Positions 17,734 to 25,934 of a stretch of 64,000 nucleotides of DNA are shown here, one piece after another. The notes below the pieces were generated by a model. The model did not search any database, was not told the DNA's origin, and saw nothing but the letters and a program-made list of their open reading frames with translations. The translations under genes and the position numbers were made by a program. How positions within the stretch are numbered: position 1 is the first letter of the stretch; every line of letters starts with the position of its first letter. The stretch comes from Paenibacillus fonticola DSM 21315 (GTDB lineage: Bacteria; Bacillota; Bacilli; Paenibacillales; Paenibacillaceae). The stretch is from NCBI RefSeq assembly GCF_000381905.1, contig NZ_KB907271.1, positions 30,278 through 94,277 on the forward strand, given 5' to 3'.

Positions 17734-18507
17734 TTAAATATTAATATCCGCAGCAGTAATTGCTCCATGATTAATGGTAATCGTTTGGCCGCCTGACAAG
17801 GCGTTGCCTGTCGCCTGTAAAGTGTACGTATGCGTACCTGTAGGCGGAGCTTCATCGCAAGTGGTAAAAGCGGTGGTAATCGGGCTGTTGGCGGACACAG
17901 GCGTATCGCTTGCCGTATCAATAACTGTAGTGCCATCGCGAAGAATCGTAAAAGTAATCGTCGGGTTGGCCGAGCTTGGCGTCCAGGTCGCGGAAGCCAC
18001 TAGCCAAACTGTGTTAGTTGGTGCAGCTACATTGACTGTGACGGTTCCCAACGTTGCTGTCGGCGCCTCTGCGGTTAGGGTAATACCGCTAAATCGCGTA
18101 CAGTCAAATGATGCGAAAATTCCAGCTGGTCCCGTAGCGCCAGTAGCGCCTGTGGCTCCTGTAGCCCCAGTGGCACCTGCAGCCCCGGGTGCACCTGTAG
18201 CTCCTGCTGAACCTGTAGCCCCCGTAGCGCCTGCAGCCCCAGTGGCACCTGTTGCACCAGGTATTCCCGGAGCTCCATTCAATCCTGGAGGTCCTGTTAC
18301 CCCCATAGCTCCAGGGATACCCTGGGCTCCGGCAGGTCCTGCAGGCCCTGTAGCCCCCGTAGCCCCCGTAGGCCCAACGGGTCCTGCCGGGGCTTTGACG
18401 ACAATTTTTGGCGGCGGACAAACAAATTTTTTCTTCACCACAAATCGCTTTTTCCCTCTTCTAATCCGGCATATCGGTTTTCTCATTCTACTGTGGCTGA
18501 TATTCAA
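17734..18507 (-). CDS. collagen-like repeat protein (BclA-like layout)
   Basis: A 257-residue protein: a basic N-terminal segment (RMRKPICRIRRGKKRF, 7-22), a collagen-like Gly-X-Y region of about 90 residues (about 38-130) rich in GATGAT and GPA triplets, and a Thr/Ala-rich beta-type C-terminal domain (about 135-257). This resembles exosporium or surface filament proteins of spore-formers, which trimerise by the C-terminal domain. No classical signal peptide, compatible with mother-cell synthesis and spore surface placement (inference). Start TTG 18507 lies 10 bp after GGAGG; a longer ATG at 18549 precedes that site. The Gly-X-Y codons create long spurious frames on the opposite strand. Confidence 0.85.
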   Translation of the reverse strand: MNISHSRMRKPICRIRRGKKRFVVKKKFVCPPPKIVVKAPAGPVGPTGATGATGPAGPAGAQGIPGAMGVTGPPGLNGAPGIPGATGATGAAGATGATGSAGATGAPGAAGATGATGATGATGATGPAGIFASFDCTRFSGITLTAEAPTATLGTVTVNVAAPTNTVWLVASATWTPSSANPTITFTILRDGTTVIDTASDTPVSANSPITTAFTTCDEAPPTGTHTYTLQATGNALSGGQTITINHGAITAADINI

Positions 18508-18644
18508 TGGGTTTACACCTCCTGTTTTGCTATATCGTATGGCAAACATGGAGATGCGGAGTGGACGATTGTATCGTAGACTGAAGCGGATTTACTCCAG
18601 CCTAGTCCATTTTTAAAAGCAACAGGAAACGTAGTCAGCGTTTT

Positions 18645-18842
18645 CATGGAGACAAGCACTGCTTCGTCAAGCTGATCTTCCTCTTCTTCGATTGCGCTCA
18701 ACTGGCTGATCAGGTCATCGCCAGGCTGCTCGCGTTTCTTGCCGACAAGCCGTGCGGTGTATTCGACGAAAGCCCGCATATGTTCATCGACCCCGGGTTC
18801 GCGCCGTCCAGGGATTATTTCCGCTTTTAATGCTAAATACAA
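18645..18842 (-). pseudogene. cytochrome P450 fragment
   Basis: The minus-strand frame reads GRREPGVDEHMRAFVEY...KKREQPGDDLISQLSAIEEEEDQLDEAVLVSM, typical of the region just before the I helix of bacterial class-I P450s. It then runs into unrelated sequence; the oxygen-binding AGxET motif, ExxR and the heme Cys are all missing. No start region or ribosome binding site. This is a relic of about 65 codons beside the collagen-like gene, different in type from the CYP102 gene at 47.3 kb. Confidence 0.75.
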
Positions 18843-18936
18843 TCATAGTTTCATAGTTCAAGAGTCAGATTTGCTAAAAATGACCGACAACCTGTTGATG
18901 TTTTACTAGTCAAAACGCTGAAAACAGAAAGTTAAA

Positions 18937-18976
18937 GTCTATATCATGCTATGCGCGTGACTTGAAAATCAAGGTT
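18937..18976 (+). repeat. double-dyad direct repeat, copy 1 (upstream of GH43)
   Basis: 40 bp nearly identical to 21449-21487. It contains an imperfect dyad TCATGC-TATGC-GCGTGA followed by the perfect dyad CTTGA-AAA-TCAAG. It ends 72 bp before the GH43 start; TTGAAA inside the second dyad could be a -35 element. Confidence 0.85.
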
Positions 18977-19048
18977 AATCTCCTATTCGTGAACTACAAT
19001 GAACATCGAGCATTTAAAAATTTCGGTATGAATAGGAGTGCAGCATTG

Positions 19049-20560
19049 ATGCAGTATGCCAATCCCGTAATCCCCGGATTTTATCCCGACCCCAGCATTT
19101 GCCGGGTGGGCGACGACTACTATTTGGTGACAAGCTCGTTTGAATATTTTCCCGGAGTCCCTATTTTTCACAGCAGAGATCTTGTAAATTGGCAGCAAAT
19201 CGGACATTGCCTTACGTCAAAGCGCCAGCTGCCCCTTGCAAATGCATGGAGCTCGGGCGGAATCTTCGCACCGACAATCCGCTATCATGACGGTTGGTTC
19301 TATATGACGACGACAAACGTCAGCAGTATCGGAAATTTCTATGTAAAAACTACACAGCCCTCCGGGCCGTGGTCTGACCCAATACCGGTGGCGCAGAACG
19401 GCATAGACCCGTCGCTGCTATTTGATGATGACGGCCGTGTATTCTTTCAATCGACCCGTACAGGCGATCAGGGGGACGGTATTTACCAATGTGAAATTGA
19501 TATCGAAACAGGGAGCATGATGTCAGAGAGCCGCCTGATCTGGGAAGGGACAGGGGGAGCGCACCCGGAGGCGCCGCATGTGTACAAAATGAAAGGCTAT
19601 TATTATTTAATGATCGCCGAAGGCGGAACCGAATACGGCCATATGGTGACGATCGCCAGAAGCACCGATCCGTACGGTCCTTATGAGGCCTGTCCGAATA
19701 ATCCTATTCTTTCGAACAGGAGCATGAAGAGCAGCATACACGCGACGGGTCATGCGGATCTGGTCCAGATTCAGGACGGCAGCTGGTGGAGTGTTTGCTT
19801 AGGCATTAGACCTGTTTCTTACCCGATGAGACATCATCTTGGAAGAGAAGTTCTCCTCGCCCCAGTGGGCTGGACGGATGACGGCTGGCCGGTCATTGGC
19901 AATGGAGGCCGGATCGAGCCCGTCATGGACGCGCCGCTGCTGCCTGAAGTCCGGTGGCCGGATTGGCCTGTCCGAGATGACTTCAACCATACACAGTTGG
20001 GGTTGGACTGGACGTTCCTTCGAAATCCGGAGCCGGAAAGCTGGTCATTGGAGGAACGCCCAGGGTATTTGACGCTGCGTGGAAATCAGGCGTCTTTGGA
20101 TGATGCCGGTTCTCCAGCCTTTGTCGGCCGCAGGCTGTGCCACTTCTCCTGTCATGTTGCTGCCGCGATGGAATTTGAACCGATGAACGAGGGGGTAGAA
20201 GCGGGCTTAACTGTTTATATGAATGAAAAGCATCATTATGATCTTGCTGTAAGATCCATTGAAGGACGGAAAATGGTTGTTTTCCGCCGGACTGTTGGTT
20301 CGCTAAGGGTAGAGGAGATTCGCGATTGTCCGTTAGGGCCGGTGGTGCTTAACATAGAAGCTCAGCCCGATAAATTTGAGTTTTCGCTTCGCACCTATCA
20401 GTCCGGCACTATTGAAATGGGATGGGGGGAGACTCATCTGCTGTCTACCGAAGTGGCAGGCGGCTTTACGGGCGTATTTATCGCGATGTATGCCGTTAGT
20501 GAAACGAAACAAGCTACGCCTGCGCTTTTCGATTGGTTTGATTATAAACCGCTCGATTAA
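19049..20560 (+). CDS. GH43 glycosidase (beta-xylosidase/arabinofuranosidase type)
   Basis: Cytoplasmic enzyme releasing xylose or arabinose from hemicellulose oligosaccharides. N-terminal five-bladed propeller (about 1-310) with the GH43 triad: base Asp14 in PGFYPDPSI, Asp120 in NGIDPSLLF, acid Glu174 in HPEAPHVYK. A C-terminal beta-sandwich (about 320-503) is typical of the XynB-like subgroup. No signal peptide. Start taken as ATG 19049, 10 bp after AGGAG (TTG 19046 is also possible); the longer frame from 18962 begins inside the upstream repeat. The stop overlaps by 4 bp the stop of the convergent AraC gene. Likely controlled through the 40-bp repeat. Confidence 0.9.
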   Translation: MQYANPVIPGFYPDPSICRVGDDYYLVTSSFEYFPGVPIFHSRDLVNWQQIGHCLTSKRQLPLANAWSSGGIFAPTIRYHDGWFYMTTTNVSSIGNFYVKTTQPSGPWSDPIPVAQNGIDPSLLFDDDGRVFFQSTRTGDQGDGIYQCEIDIETGSMMSESRLIWEGTGGAHPEAPHVYKMKGYYYLMIAEGGTEYGHMVTIARSTDPYGPYEACPNNPILSNRSMKSSIHATGHADLVQIQDGSWWSVCLGIRPVSYPMRHHLGREVLLAPVGWTDDGWPVIGNGGRIEPVMDAPLLPEVRWPDWPVRDDFNHTQLGLDWTFLRNPEPESWSLEERPGYLTLRGNQASLDDAGSPAFVGRRLCHFSCHVAAAMEFEPMNEGVEAGLTVYMNEKHHYDLAVRSIEGRKMVVFRRTVGSLRVEEIRDCPLGPVVLNIEAQPDKFEFSLRTYQSGTIEMGWGETHLLSTEVAGGFTGVFIAMYAVSETKQATPALFDWFDYKPLD

Positions 20561-21429
20561 CGATTTATCCGGTAGGATTTTGGCGAGACGCCATATGTTT
20601 TCTTGAATAACCGCGCGAGATAATTGCTATCATTAAACCCGCATTCATACGATATTTCCGTAATCGGCAGAGATGTCTGTTTTAATAGGGAGCATGCCCG
20701 TTCTAAACGGAGCCGCTGCAGATAAGCCATCGGCGTCGTTTGGTAATAGTCCCTAAATATGCGGTTCAGGTGCCTCACAGAAATATTCGATCTCGCTGCA
20801 ATTTCCTCCAGGGTAATCGTCTCGAGATAGTGATCTTCAATATAGGAGATCGCATTCGCTAAATGCATCAGGCTGCTGTCCAAGACTGTCTCCTGATTGT
20901 CATACTGCCTGGACAAGTAGACGACGAGTTCCATAAACCGGGAAGCCAGCATCGTCTGATAGCCTTGGAGTTTCATGCGGTATTCTTCGACCATAACAGA
21001 GATGAGTGATGAGACATACTCAAGACTGGATATGGACATGTTCAGCTTGCTTTTGTAGGCATGGATATGGCGATAGAACGGTTCTAAAATGAACAGCGCC
21101 TGAAAGCCGTTAGAAGTCTTTAGATCTGGACCGGCAGTTCGCAGCATCTCCGGTTTAAACATAATGTTGCAAATTTTAAAATCGACGGGGTCTTTAAAGC
21201 CATGCGTAGTTCCGCCGTTTATGACAAAAACATTGCCTTTCTTGATAAATGACGCCTCGTCATTGACAATATGGGTCGAGTTCCCGTTTAACACGATAAC
21301 AAGCTCGGAGAAGTCCATATGCTGATGAAGAGACGTATCCGCTTCATGTCCGCCGTATTGAATAAAAAAGGGGAACTGCGCGTCTGTCGTAAACCAGTTT
21401 AAATATACATTGCTCAAGAAATACCCCAC
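20557..21429 (-). CDS. AraC-family regulator with cupin sensor
   Basis: Transcription factor of 290 residues: N-terminal cupin-type sugar-sensing domain (about 10-150, with HQHMDFSELVIVL and FVINGGTTHGF) and C-terminal double helix-turn-helix (about 190-288, with ITLEEIAARSNISVRHLNRIF and GFNDSNYLARLFKKTYGVSP). It is divergent from the solute-binding protein gene and convergent with GH43, and a copy of the double-dyad repeat lies 19 bp upstream of its start. It is the obvious candidate to control both neighbours and itself. Start is GTG 21429; a TTG twelve bases further in, after GGTGGGG, is an alternative. Confidence 0.9.
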   Translation of the reverse strand: MGYFLSNVYLNWFTTDAQFPFFIQYGGHEADTSLHQHMDFSELVIVLNGNSTHIVNDEASFIKKGNVFVINGGTTHGFKDPVDFKICNIMFKPEMLRTAGPDLKTSNGFQALFILEPFYRHIHAYKSKLNMSISSLEYVSSLISVMVEEYRMKLQGYQTMLASRFMELVVYLSRQYDNQETVLDSSLMHLANAISYIEDHYLETITLEEIAARSNISVRHLNRIFRDYYQTTPMAYLQRLRLERACSLLKQTSLPITEISYECGFNDSNYLARLFKKTYGVSPKSYRINR

Positions 21430-21448
21430 CTGACCAAGATTCCTTAAT

Positions 21449-21487
21449 GTCTATATCATGCTATTGCATGACTTGAAAATCAAGGTT
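21449..21487 (+). repeat. double-dyad direct repeat, copy 2 (araC/SBP intergenic)
   Basis: 39 bp matching copy 1 at 18937. Here both dyads are perfect: TCATGC-TATT-GCATGA and CTTGA-AAA-TCAAG. It lies between the divergent AraC and solute-binding protein genes, 68 bp before the latter's start, nearly the same distance as for copy 1. Confidence 0.85.
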
Positions 21488-21555
21488 TTGGCCTAAATCT
21501 GAAACTAAAATAATGAATGAGCAAGTAAATTCCTTATAACATGAAGGGGGAAATC

Positions 21556-23259
21556 ATGGACATGAAAGGGAAAAGAACAAATAAACTTGCAGCTCTGATT
21601 GTTAGCGCTATGCTCCTCATATCTGCTGGCTGCAGCAGTTCAGGAGACAGTGCCGTCAATTATGAGACCGGCAAGGATGAGACGAGTCCGATTACGTTTA
21701 CCTTTTTCGGCGCTGACGCAAGCCCCAACTGGAATAACATGCAGGATGATGTAGGGAAAGCAATCACGGCCAAAACTGGCGTTACGCTTGAGGCGGAATA
21801 CGATGTCGGCAGCGGCGGCGGACAAAACAAAATCGCTTTAATGGCAGCCAGCGGACAATATCCGGATCTGATTTACGCAAAAGGGGAGCTCGGAGCTCTC
21901 ATAGACGCCGGCGCTATTCTCGATTTAACCGATCTCATCGACAAACATGCTCCTAATATAAAGAAGGTCATGAGCGAAAACATGAACCGGATGAAATACA
22001 GCAATGACGACCCGGCGATCTACGCCATTCCCACCAATGTCGGAGTCGGTGAGCAAATTTTTGACGCCACCAGCGGTTTTCAAGTTCAACTGCGTGTGTT
22101 GAAGGAGCTTGGCTATCCGGAAATCAAAACGGTTCAGGATTTTGAAAACGTACTCAAGGAATACGCAGCGAAGCATCCGACGACCGATGGACAACCTACT
22201 ATTCCGCTCACACTGAATGCCGACGATTGGAAGATCATGATTACGGTAACGAATCAAGCGGCTTTCACAACGGGCATCCCTGGCGACGGTGAATATTACG
22301 TAAATCCGGATACCTATGAAGCTATGCTTCACTACAAACGGCCGGAAGAGAAGGAATATTTCCGCTGGCTGAACCACATGTATAATGAAGGCTTGCTAGA
22401 TAAAGATTCCTTTGTACAGAAAGAAGACCAATATAAAGCGAAAATCGCCAGCGGACGCGTGCTCGGCCTTACCTCTGTGAAATGGGAATACCAGGACGCC
22501 GAGAATGCCTTGAAAACGGCGGGCAAAGAGGAGTATACTTACGGACATTTTCCCGTGACGATGGGTGAGCAGTACAAGGATCACACTATGCAGTCGATCG
22601 GTGTCGACGGCTATGGCATTAGCATCACTACGGCATGTAAAGATCCGGTACGCGCGATCAAGTTCATCGACTGGCTCTCTTCGGACGAGGGCCAAGTTCT
22701 GAGAAACTGGGGGATTGAAGGCAAGCATTACAACATAGAGGATGGCAAACGCGTTATTCCCACGGATGTTCTTAACCAAAAAGTAAATGATGCCACCAAT
22801 TTCACCAAGCAAAGCGGCATTAATCTGTATCCCATCTTCGGGGTTCGCTATGGTGACGGCGTAAAAGATTCCACGGGCAATTACTACACGACCAACTTCC
22901 CGGAACAGATCATTGCCGGCTACTCGGATGCCGAGAAGGAAACTTTGGCCGCGTATAACGCCACTACCTGGAAGGATCTTTTTCCTAGCAAAGATGAGTT
23001 TCCCGTTAAAGAGTGGGGGGCCTTGTACAATATGCAGGTACCGACAGACGGGGATTACCAAATCATTTATAAAAAAACGCAGGATATCGTGCGCAAACGG
23101 ATTCCCGAAGCCGTATTAGCTAAATCCGGCGATTTCGACAAAATCTATGATGCATTCATCGCTGAATTGAACCAGGTCGGCGCCGAGAAGATGGAGCAAG
23201 AATACACAGAGCTTGTAAAAGCGAGGGTCTCGCTCTTCACGGGAAAAGATGTTCAATGA
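21556..23259 (+). CDS. ABC sugar-type solute-binding lipoprotein (orphan)
   Basis: Extracellular lipoprotein that would capture an oligosaccharide for an ABC importer. Lipoprotein signal LAALIVSAMLLISAGC with the acylated Cys, then a large (about 545-residue) binding domain of the LplA/family-1 type, as used with LplB/LplC permeases in Paenibacillus. AAGGGGG is 5 bp before ATG 21556; the upstream in-frame ATG 21541 precedes that site. No permease or ATPase follows, so it must borrow partners encoded elsewhere. It is divergent from AraC; no hairpin terminator is seen until 23751. Confidence 0.88.
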   Translation: MDMKGKRTNKLAALIVSAMLLISAGCSSSGDSAVNYETGKDETSPITFTFFGADASPNWNNMQDDVGKAITAKTGVTLEAEYDVGSGGGQNKIALMAASGQYPDLIYAKGELGALIDAGAILDLTDLIDKHAPNIKKVMSENMNRMKYSNDDPAIYAIPTNVGVGEQIFDATSGFQVQLRVLKELGYPEIKTVQDFENVLKEYAAKHPTTDGQPTIPLTLNADDWKIMITVTNQAAFTTGIPGDGEYYVNPDTYEAMLHYKRPEEKEYFRWLNHMYNEGLLDKDSFVQKEDQYKAKIASGRVLGLTSVKWEYQDAENALKTAGKEEYTYGHFPVTMGEQYKDHTMQSIGVDGYGISITTACKDPVRAIKFIDWLSSDEGQVLRNWGIEGKHYNIEDGKRVIPTDVLNQKVNDATNFTKQSGINLYPIFGVRYGDGVKDSTGNYYTTNFPEQIIAGYSDAEKETLAAYNATTWKDLFPSKDEFPVKEWGALYNMQVPTDGDYQIIYKKTQDIVRKRIPEAVLAKSGDFDKIYDAFIAELNQVGAEKMEQEYTELVKARVSLFTGKDVQ

Positions 23260-23290
23260 GTCCCTTGATCTTCATAGCGAGGTTTGGGGG

Positions 23291-23368
23291 GATGGAATTT
23301 GTGAATTGGTGAAACGGATGAATTGATGAAACTGATGAATTGATGAATTGATGAAACTGATGATATTG
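23291..23368 (+). repeat. degenerate tandem repeat (GATGAATT / GATGAAACT units)
   Basis: About 78 bp of short units such as GAATTGATGAAACTGAT repeated imperfectly, right after the lipoprotein gene. Non-coding. Confidence 0.8.
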
Positions 23369-23394
23369 GTTGAACTCGTAGGACTGTTCACCCA

Positions 23395-23580
23395 CTAACG
23401 GACAGGAGATCCGCTATTTGTTGAAATAGGCCCTCTTTCGCTATGCTTACGGACCCTGGTTCCGTTATTCGACCAAATTTACGGCAGTAATCAGGTTTTC
23501 GGGATCAATAGCGGAACGTAGGTCCGTTAGCTCTCAAGATTCCTCGTTATTTCACAAATAGCGTCGCCTGTGTCCGTTAG
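23395..23580. repeat. four copies of a 24-bp element
   Basis: Copies at 23395-23418 (minus), 23446-23469 (minus), 23507-23530 (plus), 23557-23580 (plus). Consensus AATAGCGGA-N6-GTCCGTTAG, each exactly 24 bp, so two copies face the other two. No gene in this stretch. Confidence 0.85.
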
Positions 23581-23610
23581 GATAGCAAATATCCCGTTGC
23601 CCACTCAGCT

Positions 23611-23704
23611 ATCCAAGCCAGCTGCACAGCCACACAGCACCCCAAGCCACACATCAACCCAAGCCACACAGCAACCCAAGCCGCCAGCCTCCCAAGCCAT
23701 ACAG
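23611..23704 (+). repeat. CCAAGCCACACAGCAAC-type tandem repeat
   Basis: Four to five imperfect copies of a unit of about 17 bp rich in CCAAGCC and CACACA. An open frame through it would give a low-complexity Pro/Thr/Ser/Gln peptide without a convincing start, so it is treated as non-coding. Confidence 0.7.
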
Positions 23705-23750
23705 TCGGCAATCAGCTACCTCGCACCAGTAATGCAAATGTGTAAAGAAG

Positions 23751-23800
23751 TTGGACGGAAAAATGAGGTATTGTTGCAGCACCGTTTTCCGTCCAATTTT
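23751..23800 (+). terminator. hairpin terminator at the end of the repeat patch
   Basis: Perfect 12-bp stem TTGGACGGAAAA / TTTTCCGTCCAA with a 22-nt loop, then TTTT. Orientation fits readthrough from the lipoprotein gene, 490 bp upstream. Confidence 0.75.
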
Positions 23801-23832
23801 GATTTTAGGGATTTATGAACAGCAGCCTCTAC

Positions 23833-24696
23833 TTAATACCGTTCCAGCACCAAATTTGTCTTGAGTGAGTCGGCTGGCACGAGCCACCCCTTGCTTTCCA
23901 GCAGCTGCAAAAGTTGCTCGCGTCCCGATGCTGCCGTCTGATACTGATCGGTTTTGAATGAAATCTCCACAATATTCTCTGTTCCATTTCCATCCGCGCT
24001 GACAATGGGCCACAATTCAATCGCCGTCTCTAGGCCTTCGAAGGTCCCGCTGTATTTGCTTACCAGAACAGGGCCATGCGCATAGGCCTGCTTCAATGCG
24101 GCTGTTCCCCAGCCGGGAGCATTGGTTTTATCCAGCTTGCCAGGAATGCTGCTTACCAGCATTTCCAGCGCATCCTTGCTGCTGGGCAAAGTCAGCCCTG
24201 TAGATGCCGATTCATCCTTATTATTCGAGAAACTGAGCGTTTGCTTGCTGTATCCCCAGTCGATTTCCGCCTCATAATTCGTATCTGCCGCGCTGAACCC
24301 TTCACGGTTGGCTTGGTCCAAAGCGGCGGTGATATTTCCGTTCGTCACGGCGTACCGTTTTTTGTAGGTCATTTCGTACTTCTTTTTATCCTCTTTTTTG
24401 CGGAAGCGCACATTCCAGCCCGAATCGTTCAACGATAGGGATGCTGTATCGAAGTATTCCACTAGCATTCGTGCAGCCGGCTCCTCCATATGAAAAATAT
24501 CCTTCACTTGATCCCGCAGCGTAAGATCATCATTCAATACAAGATCGGAGTTCAGCAGAAATTTAACTTCGTACGTTGGAACGGCATTGGCTGCGGCTTC
24601 TACCGTGGCAGGGGCCTGCCAGCTTGCAGACAGCATAACCGCACTTAATGCGGCAGTTATGAATGTTTTGACCGTTTTCACTTTTAACTTCATCAT
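23833..24696 (-). CDS. secreted CYTH-like domain protein
   Basis: Exported protein of 287 residues with a signal peptide (hydrophobic TFITAALSAVMLSASW, cleavage near VEAAANA). The mature part shows CYTH/triphosphate-tunnel features: an opening strand YEVKFLLN, alternating charged strands WNVRFRKKEDKKKYEMTYKKRY and YEAEIDWG, and a late FEGLETAIELWP strand. Cytoplasmic CYTH enzymes act on triphosphates; an exported version is unusual, and its first strand lacks the ExExK pattern (here EVKF), so binding rather than catalysis may be its role. RBS GGAG 5 bp before tandem ATG codons. No obvious partners. Confidence 0.65.
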   Translation of the reverse strand: MMKLKVKTVKTFITAALSAVMLSASWQAPATVEAAANAVPTYEVKFLLNSDLVLNDDLTLRDQVKDIFHMEEPAARMLVEYFDTASLSLNDSGWNVRFRKKEDKKKYEMTYKKRYAVTNGNITAALDQANREGFSAADTNYEAEIDWGYSKQTLSFSNNKDESASTGLTLPSSKDALEMLVSSIPGKLDKTNAPGWGTAALKQAYAHGPVLVSKYSGTFEGLETAIELWPIVSADGNGTENIVEISFKTDQYQTAASGREQLLQLLESKGWLVPADSLKTNLVLERY

Positions 24697-24825
24697 TTCA
24701 GCTCCTTTAATATGGAAATATGTGGTTCGTTATCTACTGTAAGGGTGTATTGTCAAACCCAAATCAACAGAATGGAGCGCTCAAGTTAAAAAAAGCACAA
24801 TTAAATCTTGGCAGGCCAAGAGAGA

Positions 24826-25731
24826 TTATTGGATGGCTTGCCGCCACTGATCGAGAAGCTGAATGAATGCGCTGCTGGTTGCCGGCATATAGCGGTCTTG
24901 ATTCGTTATCGCATATACCTGGCGTTCGGCCGGTAGGCCGGGAACCGGCCATATCCGCAGCAGCCCCCGATTCGCTTCGGATTGAACTGCCATCCGCGAG
25001 ATGAAGGAGATATGCTCGCCGAGCATAACCGCCTGCTTGATGGCCTCCAGTGAATCGAGCTCCAGCCTGGAGAAGGGGCTGATGCCCCGCTGTTCCAGCC
25101 ACTGATCCGTAATGCGCCGCGTACTGGACTCGTTGCCGTGCAGCACGAAGGATGAAGCGGCAATCAGTTCCGGCGTCCATTCGGCGGCTTCCGCAAACGG
25201 ATGCGCAGGGGAGCAGACCAGAACAAGCTCGTCCTTGCAGAGCGCTTGAGCTTTCAGCGAGGCATGGCGAAAGGGACCGGTTGAAATAAGGCCGGCATCG
25301 ATCTGATGGGAATGCAGCATTTGTGTGACAGCTGGCGCTGTTTTGACGGTTAGCGAGATGTTTATGCCTGGATAAGATTTGGTAAAAGAATCGAGTATGA
25401 CCGGCAGGATGTAGGTCGCAGGCACATAGCTGGCTCCGATGGACAGCGTTCCCTGCCGCAGTGTGCCAAAATCGTTAACGACCCTTTGCGCTTCCGCCGC
25501 AAGGGCATTGATTTTAGCCGCGTAATGAAGCAGGGCATAGCCGGCATCCGTCAGAATAATACGTCCCATGCGGGCATCAAACAATTTGACGCCAAAGTCG
25601 CGTTCCAGATTTTTCATATGAAAGGTAACTGTGGGCTGCTTGAGTCCGAGCAGTTCGGCTACCGTGGTAATTTTATGGTGCTTCTCCAGCAGCTCGACAA
25701 TTTGCAGCTTCAATAAATTAAGATTCCTCAC
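24826..25731 (-). CDS. LysR-family transcriptional regulator
   Basis: N-terminal helix-turn-helix (about 1-60, HKITTVAELLGLKQPTVTFH followed by MKNLERDFGVKLFDARMGRIILTDAG) and the periplasmic-binding-like effector domain (about 88-300). Start set at GTG 25731, 9 bp after AAGGAGG; a longer ATG frame begins upstream of that site. Divergent from the ABC/metallo-beta-lactamase operon, with a perfect LysR-type box (25773-25787) between them, so it most likely regulates that operon and itself. Effector unknown. Confidence 0.9.
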   Translation of the reverse strand: MRNLNLLKLQIVELLEKHHKITTVAELLGLKQPTVTFHMKNLERDFGVKLFDARMGRIILTDAGYALLHYAAKINALAAEAQRVVNDFGTLRQGTLSIGASYVPATYILPVILDSFTKSYPGINISLTVKTAPAVTQMLHSHQIDAGLISTGPFRHASLKAQALCKDELVLVCSPAHPFAEAAEWTPELIAASSFVLHGNESSTRRITDQWLEQRGISPFSRLELDSLEAIKQAVMLGEHISFISRMAVQSEANRGLLRIWPVPGLPAERQVYAITNQDRYMPATSSAFIQLLDQWRQAIQ

Positions 25732-25772
25732 TGGAAGATCCCTCCTTGGTTCTCGATGAGCCTGTTCTCTAT

Positions 25773-25787
25773 ATAGATTTAATCTAT
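25773..25787. promoter_or_regulatory. LysR-type operator (T-N11-A dyad)
   Basis: ATAGAT-TTA-ATCTAT, perfect 6-bp arms, containing the LysR T-N11-A spacing (T25774, A25786). It lies 41 bp upstream of the lysR start and about 150 bp upstream of the divergent ATPase gene. Confidence 0.75.
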
Positions 25788-25934
25788 GAATGTAAAAGCT
25801 GTTCATTGAAATAATTAATTTTCGTTTTACATAACGGTAATACTGTCCTGCACTCCCCCGGGTAGACTGGTTAATGTAGGAACGTCAGAGCAATGAGACG
25901 TGCCAAAAGCTGAACAAGGAAGGGAATCATCAGA

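Noticed and set aside
17774..18616. 280-codon plus-strand frame rich in Pro/Val/Ala opposite the collagen-like gene
   Set aside because: It is the complement of Gly-X-Y codons; no ribosome site, low complexity, and the minus-strand frame has real domain structure.
22396..23061. 221-codon minus-strand frame inside the orphan lipoprotein gene
   Set aside because: Shadow frame; the plus strand has a signal peptide and binding-protein domain.
23395..23580. Possible CRISPR array
   Set aside because: Repeats are inverted in pairs, irregularly spaced (27-37 bp gaps), have a variable core, and no cas genes are present.
23570..23818. 82-codon frame over the CCAAGCC repeats
   Set aside because: Low-complexity product, no ribosome binding site, overlaps tandem repeats and a terminator.
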